Shown piece by piece: positions 1 through 8,598 of a DNA stretch of 64,000 bases; the first letter of the stretch is position 1; the number at the start of each line of letters is the position of its first letter. The notes under the pieces are model-generated. The model made no database searches and was not told the DNA's origin. It saw nothing but the letters and a program-made list of their open reading frames with translations. The position numbers and the translations under genes are program-made. The stretch lies in NCBI GenBank assembly GCA_963711095.1, contig CAVQCX010000003.1, positions 60,844 through 124,843 on the forward strand, given 5' to 3'. The stretch is from CAVQCX01 sp963711095 (GTDB lineage: Bacteria > Pseudomonadota > Gammaproteobacteria > Chromatiales > Chromatiaceae).

Positions 1-50
1 AGCTCGGGAGTCGCGAGCCGGCGGCCGGGCCTCAATCGGACAATAGATCG

Positions 51-527
51 ATGAACGAGACCATGGTGGATGTCCTCATCTACCTCTACGAGAACTACAT
101 GGACGCCGAGGCCAGCCCGCCCTCAGACCAGCGAGAGCTTCGGGACGAGCTCGCCATGGCAGGCTTTCCCAGCGTCGAGGTGGACAAGGCGTTCCGCTGG
201 CTCGACGAGCTGGCTGTGCAGCAGCAGACAGGCACGCCGCATGGGCGCTCGGGACATTCCCACCGGATCTTCACCTCCGATGAGATGCAGCGGCTGGACA
301 CCGGCTGCCGGGGCTTTCTGCTCTATCTGGAGCAAAATGAGATTCTCGATGCGACCAGCCGCGAGCTCGTCATCGATCGCGCCCTGGCCCTCGATGCCGT
401 CGCCATCAGTGAGGAAGAGATCAAGTGGATCGTGCTGCTGGTGCTGATGAACCAGCCGGGCCGGGAGACCGCGTTCGCCCAGATGGAAGACATGATCTAC
501 AGCGAAGACCCCGTGTTTCTTCACTGA
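51..527 (+). CDS. smg: Smg / DUF494 family protein
   Basis: A 158-residue protein matching the Smg (DUF494) family in length and composition: an acidic, mostly helical protein with the family-typical opening MNETMVDVLIYLYENY and a C-terminal segment rich in Glu and hydrophobic residues. The biochemical role is not established. In many gammaproteobacteria smg lies between dprA and topA, and here topA follows 140 bp downstream on the same strand, which supports the call. The first 50 bases of the window carry no recognisable gene, so any dprA would lie outside. No clear Shine-Dalgarno sequence is visible before the ATG. Confidence 0.9.
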   Translation: MNETMVDVLIYLYENYMDAEASPPSDQRELRDELAMAGFPSVEVDKAFRWLDELAVQQQTGTPHGRSGHSHRIFTSDEMQRLDTGCRGFLLYLEQNEILDATSRELVIDRALALDAVAISEEEIKWIVLLVLMNQPGRETAFAQMEDMIYSEDPVFLH

Positions 528-576
528 TGACACCCGGCGGAGCACCGCCAGGCCAAGGCGGGCGCGATCGCAATCC

Positions 577-606
577 TTGACAACGCCCTTCCCTCCCCGG
601 TATTGA
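577..606 (+). promoter_or_regulatory. Candidate sigma-70 promoter for topA
   Basis: A TTGACA hexamer at 577-582 is followed after 18 bases by TATTGA at 601-606, about 62 bases before the topA start. The -35 box is perfect and the -10 box matches four of six positions. Prediction by eye only. Confidence 0.35.
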
Positions 607-667
607 CTGAAACACACGCCCGCGCCTGTCCCCGCAGCGGGATCGGGCCGCCGCCGAAGCGTCGATC

Positions 668-2962
668 ATGAATCTGGTAATCGTCGAATCTCCTGCCAAG
701 GCCAAGACCATCAAGAAGTACCTGGGTAAGGACTTCGAGGTCCTCGCCTCCTACGGACACGTGCGCGATCTGGTCCCCAAGGAGGGCGCGGTCGAGCCCG
801 AGCGCGACTTCGACATGCATTATCAGCCGATTGAGCGCAGCGAGCGCCACGTCTCGGCGATCGCCAAGAGCCTGCGCAAGTCCGACGCCCTGTACCTCGC
901 GACGGACCCGGACCGCGAGGGAGAGGCCATCTCCTGGCACTTGCTCCAGCTGCTGCAGGAGCGGCGGGTGTTGAACGACAAACCGGTGCACCGCGTGGTT
1001 TTCCACGAGATCACCAAGCGCGCGGTCAATGACGCGATCGCCCACCCGAGGACGATCTCCATGGACCTGGTGAACGCCCAGCAGGCGCGCCGGGCGCTGG
1101 ACTACCTGGTCGGATTCAACCTCTCGCCGCTGCTGTGGAAGAAGGTCCGCCGGGGACTTTCCGCGGGGCGGGTTCAGAGTCCCGCCCTGCGCCTGATCGT
1201 CGAGCGCGAGCTGGAGATCGAGGCCTTCCGGGAGCAGGAGTACTGGACCATCGAGGCCGATGCCCAGAAACAGCTTCGGCCCTTCACCGCCAAGCTCACC
1301 TATTTCGCGGACGAGAAGCTCGAGCAGTTCACCATCACCGATGGCGCGCGGGCCCAGCAGGTGCGAACGGCCCTCGAGCAGGCGGCGAGCGGAAGCCTGC
1401 TGGTCGAGAAGGTCGAGAAGAAGCAGCGCCGGCGCAATCCGGCCCCGCCCTTCACCACCTCCACCCTGCAGCAGGAGGCCGCGCGCAAGCTCGGCTTCAC
1501 CACCCAACGCACCATGCGTACGGCCCAACAGCTCTACGAAGGGGTCGACACCGGCGCCGGCGCCGTCGGCCTGATCAGCTACATGCGCACCGACTCGCTG
1601 AATCTGGCCCAGGAAGCAATCGAGGAGATCCGCGACCTGATCCGCAAGCGGTTCGGGGAAGCGGCCTGTCCCGAGAGCCCACGCCTCTACAAGACCAAGG
1701 CCAAGAACGCCCAGGAGGCCCACGAGGCCATACGCCCGACCTCGGTGGAGCGCCTGCCCGAGACCCTTGGGGCCGGCCTGAGCCGCGACCAGCACCGACT
1801 CTACGAGCTGATCTGGAAGCGCACGGTCGCCTGCCAGATGACCCACGCGACCATCGACACGGTCGCGGCGGATCTCGGCTGCGGCCCCGGAAACCGCTTC
1901 CGCGCCACCGGCAGCACCATCCGAGACCCGGGCTTCATCGCCGTCTACCAGGAAGGTCGCGACGACGTGAAAGAGGGCGAGGCCGAGGCCGAGACCCAGC
2001 TTCCGCCGCTCACCGAAGGCGAGCGGGTCGATCTGGCGGCGATCCGTAGCGAGCAGCACTTCACCGAGCCTCCGCCGCGCTATACCGAAGCGACCCTGGT
2101 CAAGGCCCTCGAGGAGTTTGGCATCGGCCGGCCGTCCACCTACGCCGCCATCATCTCCACCCTGCAGGAGCGCGACTATGTACACCTGGAAAAAAAGCGG
2201 TTTTTCCCGACCGACGTGGGCCGCGTAGTCAACCGCTTTCTGACCGAGCACTTCAGCCGATACGTGGATTACGACTTCACCGCGCGGCTCGAAGACGAGC
2301 TGGATGCCGTCTCCCGTGGCGAGCAGGACTGGAAGCCGCTGCTGCGCGAGTTCTGGAAGCCGTTCAAGGAGCGCATCGAGCACACCCAGGTCAACGTCAA
2401 GCGCAGCGACGTGACCCACGAGGCCCTGGACGAGACCTGTCCGCAGTGCGGCGCGCAGCTCTCCATCCGGCTCGGGCGCCACGGTCGCTTCGTCGGCTGT
2501 ACCAACTATCCGGAATGCACCTACACTCGGGACCTCGCAGCCGAGAACAAGCAGGAGCCCCAGGCGGCGCCCGTGGTGGAGGGGCGCGCTTGCCCCAAGT
2601 GCGGCTCGGCCCTGGTGATCAAGGATGGCCGATACGGCAAGTTCATCGGCTGCAGCGCCTATCCGAAATGCAACCATATCGAGCCCTTGGAGCGGCCGCT
2701 CGATACCGGCGTCAATTGCCCTAAGTGCGGCCGGGGGACACTGGTGCGGCGCAAATCCCGTCGCGACAAGATCTTCTACTCCTGCTCCACCTATCCGAGC
2801 TGCGATTACGCGGTCTGGAACGAGCCGGTGGCCGAGCCCTGCCCCCGCTGCGGCTGGCCGATCCTCACCCTGAAAGCCAGCAAGCGCCGTGGCACGCAGA
2901 AGGTGTGTCCTCAGGCGGACTGCTCCTATGTCGAGGACCTGCCCGAATCCGAGGCAAGCTGA
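668..2962 (+). CDS. topA: DNA topoisomerase I
   Basis: Type IA topoisomerase that relaxes negative supercoils. The 764-residue protein opens with the Toprim motif (VIVESPAKAKTI, residues 4-15) and carries the metal-binding TDPDREGE near residue 79. The active-site tyrosine is Y305 in SYMRTDS, and the conserved GIGRPSTYA segment lies in the central domain. The C-terminus has four Cys4 zinc ribbons starting near residues 591, 641, 683 and 723, as expected for a full-length proteobacterial TopA. The frame is intact. It sits downstream of smg with its own candidate promoter. Large ORFs on the opposite strand here are antisense shadows of high-GC coding sequence. Confidence 0.98.
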   Translation: MNLVIVESPAKAKTIKKYLGKDFEVLASYGHVRDLVPKEGAVEPERDFDMHYQPIERSERHVSAIAKSLRKSDALYLATDPDREGEAISWHLLQLLQERRVLNDKPVHRVVFHEITKRAVNDAIAHPRTISMDLVNAQQARRALDYLVGFNLSPLLWKKVRRGLSAGRVQSPALRLIVERELEIEAFREQEYWTIEADAQKQLRPFTAKLTYFADEKLEQFTITDGARAQQVRTALEQAASGSLLVEKVEKKQRRRNPAPPFTTSTLQQEAARKLGFTTQRTMRTAQQLYEGVDTGAGAVGLISYMRTDSLNLAQEAIEEIRDLIRKRFGEAACPESPRLYKTKAKNAQEAHEAIRPTSVERLPETLGAGLSRDQHRLYELIWKRTVACQMTHATIDTVAADLGCGPGNRFRATGSTIRDPGFIAVYQEGRDDVKEGEAEAETQLPPLTEGERVDLAAIRSEQHFTEPPPRYTEATLVKALEEFGIGRPSTYAAIISTLQERDYVHLEKKRFFPTDVGRVVNRFLTEHFSRYVDYDFTARLEDELDAVSRGEQDWKPLLREFWKPFKERIEHTQVNVKRSDVTHEALDETCPQCGAQLSIRLGRHGRFVGCTNYPECTYTRDLAAENKQEPQAAPVVEGRACPKCGSALVIKDGRYGKFIGCSAYPKCNHIEPLERPLDTGVNCPKCGRGTLVRRKSRRDKIFYSCSTYPSCDYAVWNEPVAEPCPRCGWPILTLKASKRRGTQKVCPQADCSYVEDLPESEAS

Positions 2963-3044
2963 CCGGGAGCAGCGCCCGCAGCTGGCCCGGCCAAGGGCTT
3001 TCGGGTATCGTCCGCGCTCTTCTTCACGGATCGGGAGCCGACCC

Positions 3045-3551
3045 ATGAGCAAACCCTTTGTCGCGATCCTGATGGGCTCAGACTCGGACCTGCCCGTAAT
3101 GCAATCGACGCTGGATGTGCTCAAGGCGCTGGCGATTCCCTACGAGGCCAAGATCAGCTCGGCCCATCGCACCCCCGGCGCCACCCACGCCTATGTCAAG
3201 GACGCCGACTCCCGGGGCTGTGCCGTGTTCATCGCAGCGGCCGGCTTGGCGGCGCATCTCGCCGGTACGGTAGCGGGCCTGACCCTCAAGCCCGTGATCG
3301 GCGTCCCCCTGGACGCCGGCCCCCTCAACGGCATCGACTCCCTGCTTTCCACGGTCCAGATGCCTGGGGGCATCCCGGTGGCCTGCGTCGCCATCGGCAA
3401 GGCCGGGGCCAAGAATGCGGCCTATCTGGCCGCTCAGGTGCTCGCCCTGTCCGACCCGACGCTCGCCGAGCGACTCGCCGCCGAGCGCAAAGCCAACGCC
3501 GATGCCGTGATAGCCAGGGACGCCGAGCTGCGCTCACGCCTGAGCACCTGA
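3045..3551 (+). CDS. purE: N5-carboxyaminoimidazole ribonucleotide mutase (class I PurE)
   Basis: Purine biosynthesis enzyme that converts N5-CAIR to CAIR. It is 168 residues long. The substrate loop MGSDSDLPVM (residues 10-19) and SAHRTPG with the catalytic histidine at 41 are visible, along with the glycine-rich GVPL and MPGGIPV segments. The open frame extends upstream to 2889, but the ATG at 3045 gives the family's usual N-terminus and follows GGAG (3034-3037) by 7 bases. purK, the usual partner, is not adjacent. The next gene, tsaC, starts 7 bases downstream, suggesting cotranscription. Confidence 0.96.
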   Translation: MSKPFVAILMGSDSDLPVMQSTLDVLKALAIPYEAKISSAHRTPGATHAYVKDADSRGCAVFIAAAGLAAHLAGTVAGLTLKPVIGVPLDAGPLNGIDSLLSTVQMPGGIPVACVAIGKAGAKNAAYLAAQVLALSDPTLAERLAAERKANADAVIARDAELRSRLST

Positions 3552-3558
3552 TCTTACC

Positions 3559-4131
3559 GTGACGGCCAGCGCCCCGCCGGTGCACCCCTGGCAGCTGCGC
3601 GAGGCCGCGCGCTGCATCCGCAACGGCGGACTGCTCGCCTACCCCACAGAGGCGGTGTACGGCCTGGGCTGTGACCCGCGCAACGGCGCCGCCGTGCAAC
3701 GGCTGCTGACCCTGAAACGGCGACCTGCCCGCAAGGGGCTGATCCTCATTGGCGCCGATTTCGAGCAGCTACGCCCGTTCGTGCGCACCCTGGATACCGA
3801 GGGGATGGCGCCGGTGCTCGGCAGCTGGCCCGGCCCCACCACCTGGCTGCTGCCCGCCGCCGACGGCGTGCCGACGTGGCTGCGGGGCGCCCACGAGGGG
3901 CTGGCGGTACGCGTCACCGCCCACCCGGTGGCCGCGGCCCTGTGCCGCGCCTGTGCCGGGCCCCTGGTCTCGACCAGCGCCAACCCGAGCGGACGCCCGC
4001 CCGCGCGCACACCCTCGCAGGTGCGCCTGCGCTGTCCCGGGCTGGATCGCATCCTGCACGGCCCCCTGGGCGGCGCGCCAACACCGAGCACCATCCGGGA
4101 CGCTACGACCGGCAGGGTATTGAGGGCCTGA
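3559..4131 (+). CDS. tsaC: Threonylcarbamoyl-AMP synthase (Sua5/YrdC family, short TsaC type)
   Basis: Makes threonylcarbamoyl-AMP from threonine, bicarbonate and ATP for t6A37 modification of ANN-decoding tRNAs. The 190 residues match the short TsaC form without the Sua5 C-terminal domain. Visible motifs are YPTEAVYGLGCDP near residue 28, KRRPARKGLI near 54, and the late STSANPSG motif near 138. The start is GTG at 3559, 7 bases after the purE stop. In E. coli tsaC lies beside aroE and hemF-like neighbours, and hemF follows here. Confidence 0.93.
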   Translation: MTASAPPVHPWQLREAARCIRNGGLLAYPTEAVYGLGCDPRNGAAVQRLLTLKRRPARKGLILIGADFEQLRPFVRTLDTEGMAPVLGSWPGPTTWLLPAADGVPTWLRGAHEGLAVRVTAHPVAAALCRACAGPLVSTSANPSGRPPARTPSQVRLRCPGLDRILHGPLGGAPTPSTIRDATTGRVLRA

Positions 4132-4216
4132 CCGGGGACGGCGACCGCTACCCGACGGCGGGCGATTCAGAGACAGACGGGCGCACACCGGAAACCGCCC
4201 AGGAGAGCAAACAACC

Positions 4217-5134
4217 ATGCGCGACATCCCAGACATCGAAGCGGTCAAGGGCTACCTGCTCGCCCTGCAGGACCGGATCTGCGACGCCTTGCAGACCGAA
4301 GACGGCGGCGATGGCTTCCTGGAGGACAGCTGGAAGCGGCCGGAAGGCGGGGGCGGTCGGTCCCGCGTGATGGAGGAAGGAGGCGTGTTCGAGAAGGCCG
4401 GGATCAACTTCTCCCACGTGCACGGGGATTCCCTGCCACCCTCGGCCACCGCACAACGCCCCGAGCTCGCCGGACGGTCGTTTCAGGCCATGGGGGTCTC
4501 GCTGGTCATCCATCCGCGCAATCCATTCGTGCCGACCTCCCATGCCAACGTGCGCTTCTTCTGCGCCGAAAAGGCGGGCGCCGAGCCGGTCTGGTGGTTC
4601 GGAGGCGGCTTCGATCTCACCCCCTATTACGGCGTCGAGGAAGACGCCCGACACTGGCACCGGCTCGCCCGCGAGGCCTGCCAACCATTCGGCGAGGATG
4701 TCTACCCCCGCTACAAGCGATGGTGCGACGAGTACTTCTACCTCAAGCACCGCTCAGAGCCCCGGGGCGTAGGCGGCCTGTTCTTCGATGACCTGAGCGA
4801 GCCGGGCTTCGATCGCTGCTTCGCATTCACACGCAGCGTCGGCGACCATTTTCTGCCCGCCTACCTGCCGATCGTTCAGCGTCGCCGGGCGACCCCTTAC
4901 GGCGAGCGCGAGCGGGACTTCCAAGCCTATCGGCGCGGCCGCTACGTGGAGTTCAACCTGGTGTACGACCGCGGGACCCTGTTCGGGCTGCAGTCCGGCG
5001 GGAGGGCCGAGTCGATCCTCATGTCGCTCCCGCCGCTCGTGAAGTGGCGATATGCCTGGCATCCGGGGCCAGGCACCCCGGAGGCCCGGCTCTACGAGGA
5101 ATTCTTGCGCCCCCGGGACTGGCTCACCGACTGA
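4217..5134 (+). CDS. hemF: Oxygen-dependent coproporphyrinogen III oxidase
   Basis: Decarboxylates coproporphyrinogen III to protoporphyrinogen IX using O2. It is 305 residues, the usual length. Family hallmarks are WWFGGGFDLTPYY near residue 126, HPRNPFVPTSHANVRFF near 96, the FFDDL segment near 190, and the C-terminal VEFNLVYDRGTLFGLQSGGR region near 240. A purine-rich stretch (caggagagc) precedes the ATG. With hemB at 6.6 kb and hemCDXY at 41-46 kb, much of the haem pathway is in this window. Its presence indicates aerobic haem synthesis capacity. Confidence 0.97.
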   Translation: MRDIPDIEAVKGYLLALQDRICDALQTEDGGDGFLEDSWKRPEGGGGRSRVMEEGGVFEKAGINFSHVHGDSLPPSATAQRPELAGRSFQAMGVSLVIHPRNPFVPTSHANVRFFCAEKAGAEPVWWFGGGFDLTPYYGVEEDARHWHRLAREACQPFGEDVYPRYKRWCDEYFYLKHRSEPRGVGGLFFDDLSEPGFDRCFAFTRSVGDHFLPAYLPIVQRRRATPYGERERDFQAYRRGRYVEFNLVYDRGTLFGLQSGGRAESILMSLPPLVKWRYAWHPGPGTPEARLYEEFLRPRDWLTD

Positions 5135-5141
5135 CGCCGCT

Positions 5142-5819
5142 TCAGGCGGACGGCCGCTGCTCCGGGGTCCGGCCCTCGTCCCGGGCGGCCGAGCCGCCTC
5201 GCTGCTCATTCAGGACGGCAATCTTCTGGATCAGCCCGTCCAGCCCCTGGGCACGCAGGATGTCCCGAAACTGGTTGCGATAGTTCACCACCAGGCTCAC
5301 GCCCTCGATGACGACGTCGTAGGCCTTCCAGCCTTGGGCGTCGCGGCGCATCCGGTAGTCCACGTGAATCGGTGGGCCCGACGGGTGCACGACCTCACTG
5401 CGCACCACGATGTCGTTGTCGGCCTGGGACAGCTTGAGCGGCGCAAAGCGCACATCCCAGGATTCGAAGTCCAGGAAGGCCCTGGCGTAGCTGCGCACCA
5501 GCAGGCGCTCGAACTCCTCGGAGAAGGCGGCCTTCTGCTGCGCCGTGGCGAGACCCCAGTGCCGCCCCAGCACCAGACGCGAGACAATGGAGAAGTCTAC
5601 CCGCGGCCCTACGATCTCGTTGGCCTTGGCGAACACATAGCTCGGATCCTGCTTCAACCGCCCCCGCTCGGACTGCACCACCCGCTGCAGCTCGTCGGAG
5701 GTCTCCTGGATGACCTGCTCGGGCGCGGACAGCCCGCCGGCCCACGAGACCGCCGGCAACAGCCCGACGAGCATCAGCCCCAGAACCGCGCCCCATCTCG
5801 ACACTCGCCGCATGACCAT
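5142..5819 (-). CDS. mlaC: MlaC/Ttg2D-type phospholipid-binding periplasmic protein
   Basis: Periplasmic carrier of the Mla retrograde phospholipid transport system (PF05494 family). From the chosen start the protein is 225 residues, with a signal peptide (MVMRRVSRW, a hydrophobic core, then AVSWA). Typical features are FSIVSRLVLGRHW and the FEERLLVRSYA-like segment in the middle and a VEGVSLVVNYR-like core near the C-terminus. The start at 5819 follows GGGAGG by 9 bases on the minus strand; the open frame extends to 5879 without a better signal. It is convergent with hemF, 7 bases apart. The other mla genes are not in the window. Confidence 0.88.
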   Translation of the reverse strand: MVMRRVSRWGAVLGLMLVGLLPAVSWAGGLSAPEQVIQETSDELQRVVQSERGRLKQDPSYVFAKANEIVGPRVDFSIVSRLVLGRHWGLATAQQKAAFSEEFERLLVRSYARAFLDFESWDVRFAPLKLSQADNDIVVRSEVVHPSGPPIHVDYRMRRDAQGWKAYDVVIEGVSLVVNYRNQFRDILRAQGLDGLIQKIAVLNEQRGGSAARDEGRTPEQRPSA

Positions 5820-5985
5820 AGAACTGAGCCTCCCAAAACCTCTTCGTTGACCTGTCGCGATGGACGCTGGCGACTCCACCGCAGCTGTTTGCCCGATTCG
5901 ATAAATATTGGACCCCCGAGAGGCCTCAGATGTTACAGCTTAGCCCAGCCCCGGCGATCGGCGCCCACGGGAAACGTGGCGCGGG

Positions 5986-6354
5986 TCACGCCACCCATTC
6001 CGCACCCAGGTGCTCCTGGAGAAACTCTCTCAGCCAAGGCGTGGAACGGGCCCCGCTGAATCGAGCAAGCTCCACGCCCTCGTGAAACAGGATCACGGTC
6101 GGAAAGCCGCGCACTCGATAGTGGCCCGCCACGCGCATGTTGTCGTCGACCTCCAGCTTGGCCAGCGCGAGCCGGCCCTGGAAGGCCTCGACCACCCGGT
6201 GCAGATGGGGCGCCAACGCCCGGCAGGGCGAGCACCAATCGGCCCAAAAATCCACCAACACCGGCCGGGCATGGGAGGCATCCAGCACCCGCTGCTGGAA
6301 CCGCGGCTCGTCCACGTCGAAAATGGTACCGGTCGATGTGTCGATCGCTTTCAT
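5986..6354 (-). CDS. Thioredoxin-family protein
   Basis: A 122-residue thioredoxin fold protein with the active site WCSPC (C41 and C44), the buried aspartate segment VLVDFWADW, and the cis-proline motif RGFPTVILF. WCSPC replaces the classic WCGPC, so this may be a thioredoxin-like reductase rather than the main TrxA. No signal peptide or membrane segment is present, so it is cytoplasmic. The ATG at 6354 was chosen because it gives the standard N-terminus; the frame is open to 6663 but that extension has no family resemblance. It is transcribed divergently from hemB. Confidence 0.88.
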   Translation of the reverse strand: MKAIDTSTGTIFDVDEPRFQQRVLDASHARPVLVDFWADWCSPCRALAPHLHRVVEAFQGRLALAKLEVDDNMRVAGHYRVRGFPTVILFHEGVELARFSGARSTPWLREFLQEHLGAEWVA

Positions 6355-6441
6355 CTGCGCTCTGTGCAGCCGTCCACTTAGATCCAGCCCGCCCGCGGGA
6401 CCCGCGCGCGCGGCACAGGCCCCTGGGCCCGAAGCGCGCGG

Positions 6442-6471
6442 ATTATACCAGCGACTCGCTTCAATGTTTAA
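6442..6471 (-). promoter_or_regulatory. Candidate promoter for the thioredoxin gene
   Basis: On the minus strand a perfect TATAAT lies at 6447-6442, with a weaker TTAAAC at 6471-6466 and an 18-base spacer. It is about 88 bases upstream of the chosen thioredoxin start. The strong -10 box stands out in a very GC-rich intergenic region. Confidence 0.4.
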
Positions 6472-6577
6472 GCTCCGGCAACCGGCTAGCCGCCGGCGCG
6501 CGCTACGCCGGCCCTTTGGCTGAGCCCCGCAGCTGGGGTATCCTGGGCGGCCCCGGACCTCCTCTTGGGAGAGAGTC

Positions 6578-7591
6578 ATGGCGCATCCGCTCGATTTCAA
6601 CGGCTCGTTTCCTGCCACCCGCATGCGACGGATGCGCCGCGACGGTTTCTCCCGCCGCCTCATGCGTGAGACCCGGCTCAGCGCCGACGACCTGATCTAC
6701 CCGGTGTTCGTACTTGAGGGCGCCGGGCGCCGCGAGCCCGTGGCTTCCATGCCGGGTGTCGAGCGGCTCAGCATTGACCTGTTGATCAAGGAGGCCCGGG
6801 AGGCCGCCGCGCTGGGCATCCCGGCCCTGGCGCTGTTTCCCGTCACCCCGCCTGAGGCCAAGACCGAGGACGCGCGCGAGGCCTACAACCCGGACGGACT
6901 GGCGCAGCGCGCCGTACGGGCGATCAAGGATGCCCTGCCGGAGCTCGGCGTGATCACCGACGTCGCGCTCGACCCCTTTACCACGCACGGCCAGGACGGG
7001 CTGATCGATGCCGGCGGTTACGTCATCAACGACGAGACGGTGGATGTCCTGGTCCGCCAGGCGCTGTCACATGCCGCAGCCGGGGCCGACGTGGTAGCGC
7101 CTTCCGACATGATGGACGGGCGCATCGGCGCGCTGCGCCAGGCGCTGGAGTCCGAAGGCCACATCCTGACGCGCATCCTCGCCTACTCCGCCAAGTACGC
7201 CTCCGGCTACTACGGCCCCTTCCGCGACGCGGTGGGCTCGGCTTCCAACCTGGGCAAGGGCAACAAATACACCTACCAGCAGGACCCGGCCAACAGTGAC
7301 GAGGCCCTGCGCGAGGTCGCCCTGGATCTGCAGGAGGGCGCGGACATGGTCATGGTCAAGCCTGGCATGCCGTACCTGGACGTGGTTCGGCGGGTCAAAG
7401 AGACCTTCGGCGTGCCGACCTTCGTCTATCAGGTCAGCGGCGAGTATGCGATGCACATGGCCGCGGCGCAGAACGGCTGGCTCGATGAGCGCACCGTCGT
7501 GATGGAATCCCTGATTTGCATCAAGCGCGCCGGCGCCGACGGCGTGCTTACCTATTTCGCCAAGCACGCCGCCCGCTGGCTGGGCGAATAG
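6578..7591 (+). CDS. hemB: Porphobilinogen synthase (delta-aminolevulinic acid dehydratase)
   Basis: Condenses two 5-aminolevulinate molecules to porphobilinogen. It is 337 residues. The two active-site lysines are seen in SAKYASGYYGPFRDA (K206) and MVKPGMPYLD (K261). The segment DVALDPFTTHGQDG is the Mg-dependent type, with no cysteine cluster of the zinc form. The start ATG follows GGGAGAGAG by 5 bases. Together with hemF and the hemCD cluster it covers most early and middle steps of haem synthesis in this window. Confidence 0.97.
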   Translation: MAHPLDFNGSFPATRMRRMRRDGFSRRLMRETRLSADDLIYPVFVLEGAGRREPVASMPGVERLSIDLLIKEAREAAALGIPALALFPVTPPEAKTEDAREAYNPDGLAQRAVRAIKDALPELGVITDVALDPFTTHGQDGLIDAGGYVINDETVDVLVRQALSHAAAGADVVAPSDMMDGRIGALRQALESEGHILTRILAYSAKYASGYYGPFRDAVGSASNLGKGNKYTYQQDPANSDEALREVALDLQEGADMVMVKPGMPYLDVVRRVKETFGVPTFVYQVSGEYAMHMAAAQNGWLDERTVVMESLICIKRAGADGVLTYFAKHAARWLGE

Positions 7592-7655
7592 CCATGGGTA
7601 GCAGCCGGCACGGACCCCAAGGCCCCCACTCCCGCGTTTACGGTCTCGTACCCTT

Positions 7656-8474
7656 ATGACTGACCAGTACGCCGTCATCGGCAACCCCATCGAGCACAGC
7701 AAATCGCCGGCCATTCACCAGGCCTTCGCTGCCCAAACGGGCCAGGACATGGCGTACGGGCGCATCCTCGGCGCCGACTTCAAGCGCGACGTCTGCCGCT
7801 TCGTCTCCGACGGCGGCCTGGGGCTCAACGTGACCGTGCCCTTCAAGGAGGACGCCTGGCGCCTGGTGGACGAGCGCAGCGAGCGGGCCGAGGCTGGCGG
7901 CGCCGTCAACACCATCATCGTGCTCGAGGAGGAGCGCCTGCTCGGCGACAACACCGATGGTGTCGGGCTGGTACGCGACTTGAGCGAGAATCACGGCCTC
8001 GCACTGGCGGGCAAACGGGTGCTGGTGCTCGGGGCCGGCGGAGCGGTGCGTGGGGTGCTCCGACCGCTGCTCGAGGTGCGCCCCGCGGAGCTGGTGATCG
8101 CCAACCGCACCGCCGCCAAGGCGGTGGAGCTGGCCAAGCGGTTTCGGGCGCTCGGGCCGGTGTCCGGCTGCGGGCTCAATGCGCTGTCCGGCAGGCGCTT
8201 CGATCTGATCGTCAATGCCACCGCGGCGGGGCTTAGTCAGCGCCTACCGCCGATCCCCGATGACTGCCTGGCACGCGGCGGCTGGACCTACGACATGATG
8301 TACGCCGACAAGCCTACAGCGTTCGTGCTCTGGGGCAGGGAGCATGGAGCTGCCCAAGCACTCGACGGCCTGGGCATGCTGGTTGAGCAGGCAGCGGAAT
8401 CGTTCTACCTTTGGCGAGGCGTGCGTCCCGAGACCGCGGCGGTGATCCACGCCCTGTCGGGGCCCCCGGACTGA
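7656..8474 (+). CDS. aroE: Shikimate dehydrogenase (NADP+)
   Basis: Reduces 3-dehydroshikimate to shikimate with NADPH in the chorismate pathway. The 272 residues include the shikimate-binding GNPIEHSKSP (residues 8-17), NVTVPFKEDAW with the catalytic lysine near 68, NTDGVGL near 105, the Rossmann loop GAGGAVRG near 131, and the NADP-specific NRTAAKA near 154. Full-length and intact. It starts 64 bases after hemB and may share its transcript. Confidence 0.97.
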   Translation: MTDQYAVIGNPIEHSKSPAIHQAFAAQTGQDMAYGRILGADFKRDVCRFVSDGGLGLNVTVPFKEDAWRLVDERSERAEAGGAVNTIIVLEEERLLGDNTDGVGLVRDLSENHGLALAGKRVLVLGAGGAVRGVLRPLLEVRPAELVIANRTAAKAVELAKRFRALGPVSGCGLNALSGRRFDLIVNATAAGLSQRLPPIPDDCLARGGWTYDMMYADKPTAFVLWGREHGAAQALDGLGMLVEQAAESFYLWRGVRPETAAVIHALSGPPD

Positions 8475-8598
8475 GTCCGCAACGCACGCGTCAGGCGCCT
8501 TGCCGGCGCAACCGGTTGTCATTGCCTGCATCGGTCATCACAATCGCTTTAGGACCTCACCGCACGGGACCGCACAACGAGGCGAGCCACCAAGTCCA

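Noticed and set aside
521..3124. 867-codon open frame on the minus strand over topA
   Set aside because: Antisense shadow of a high-GC gene; no family resemblance, and topA on the plus strand is certain.
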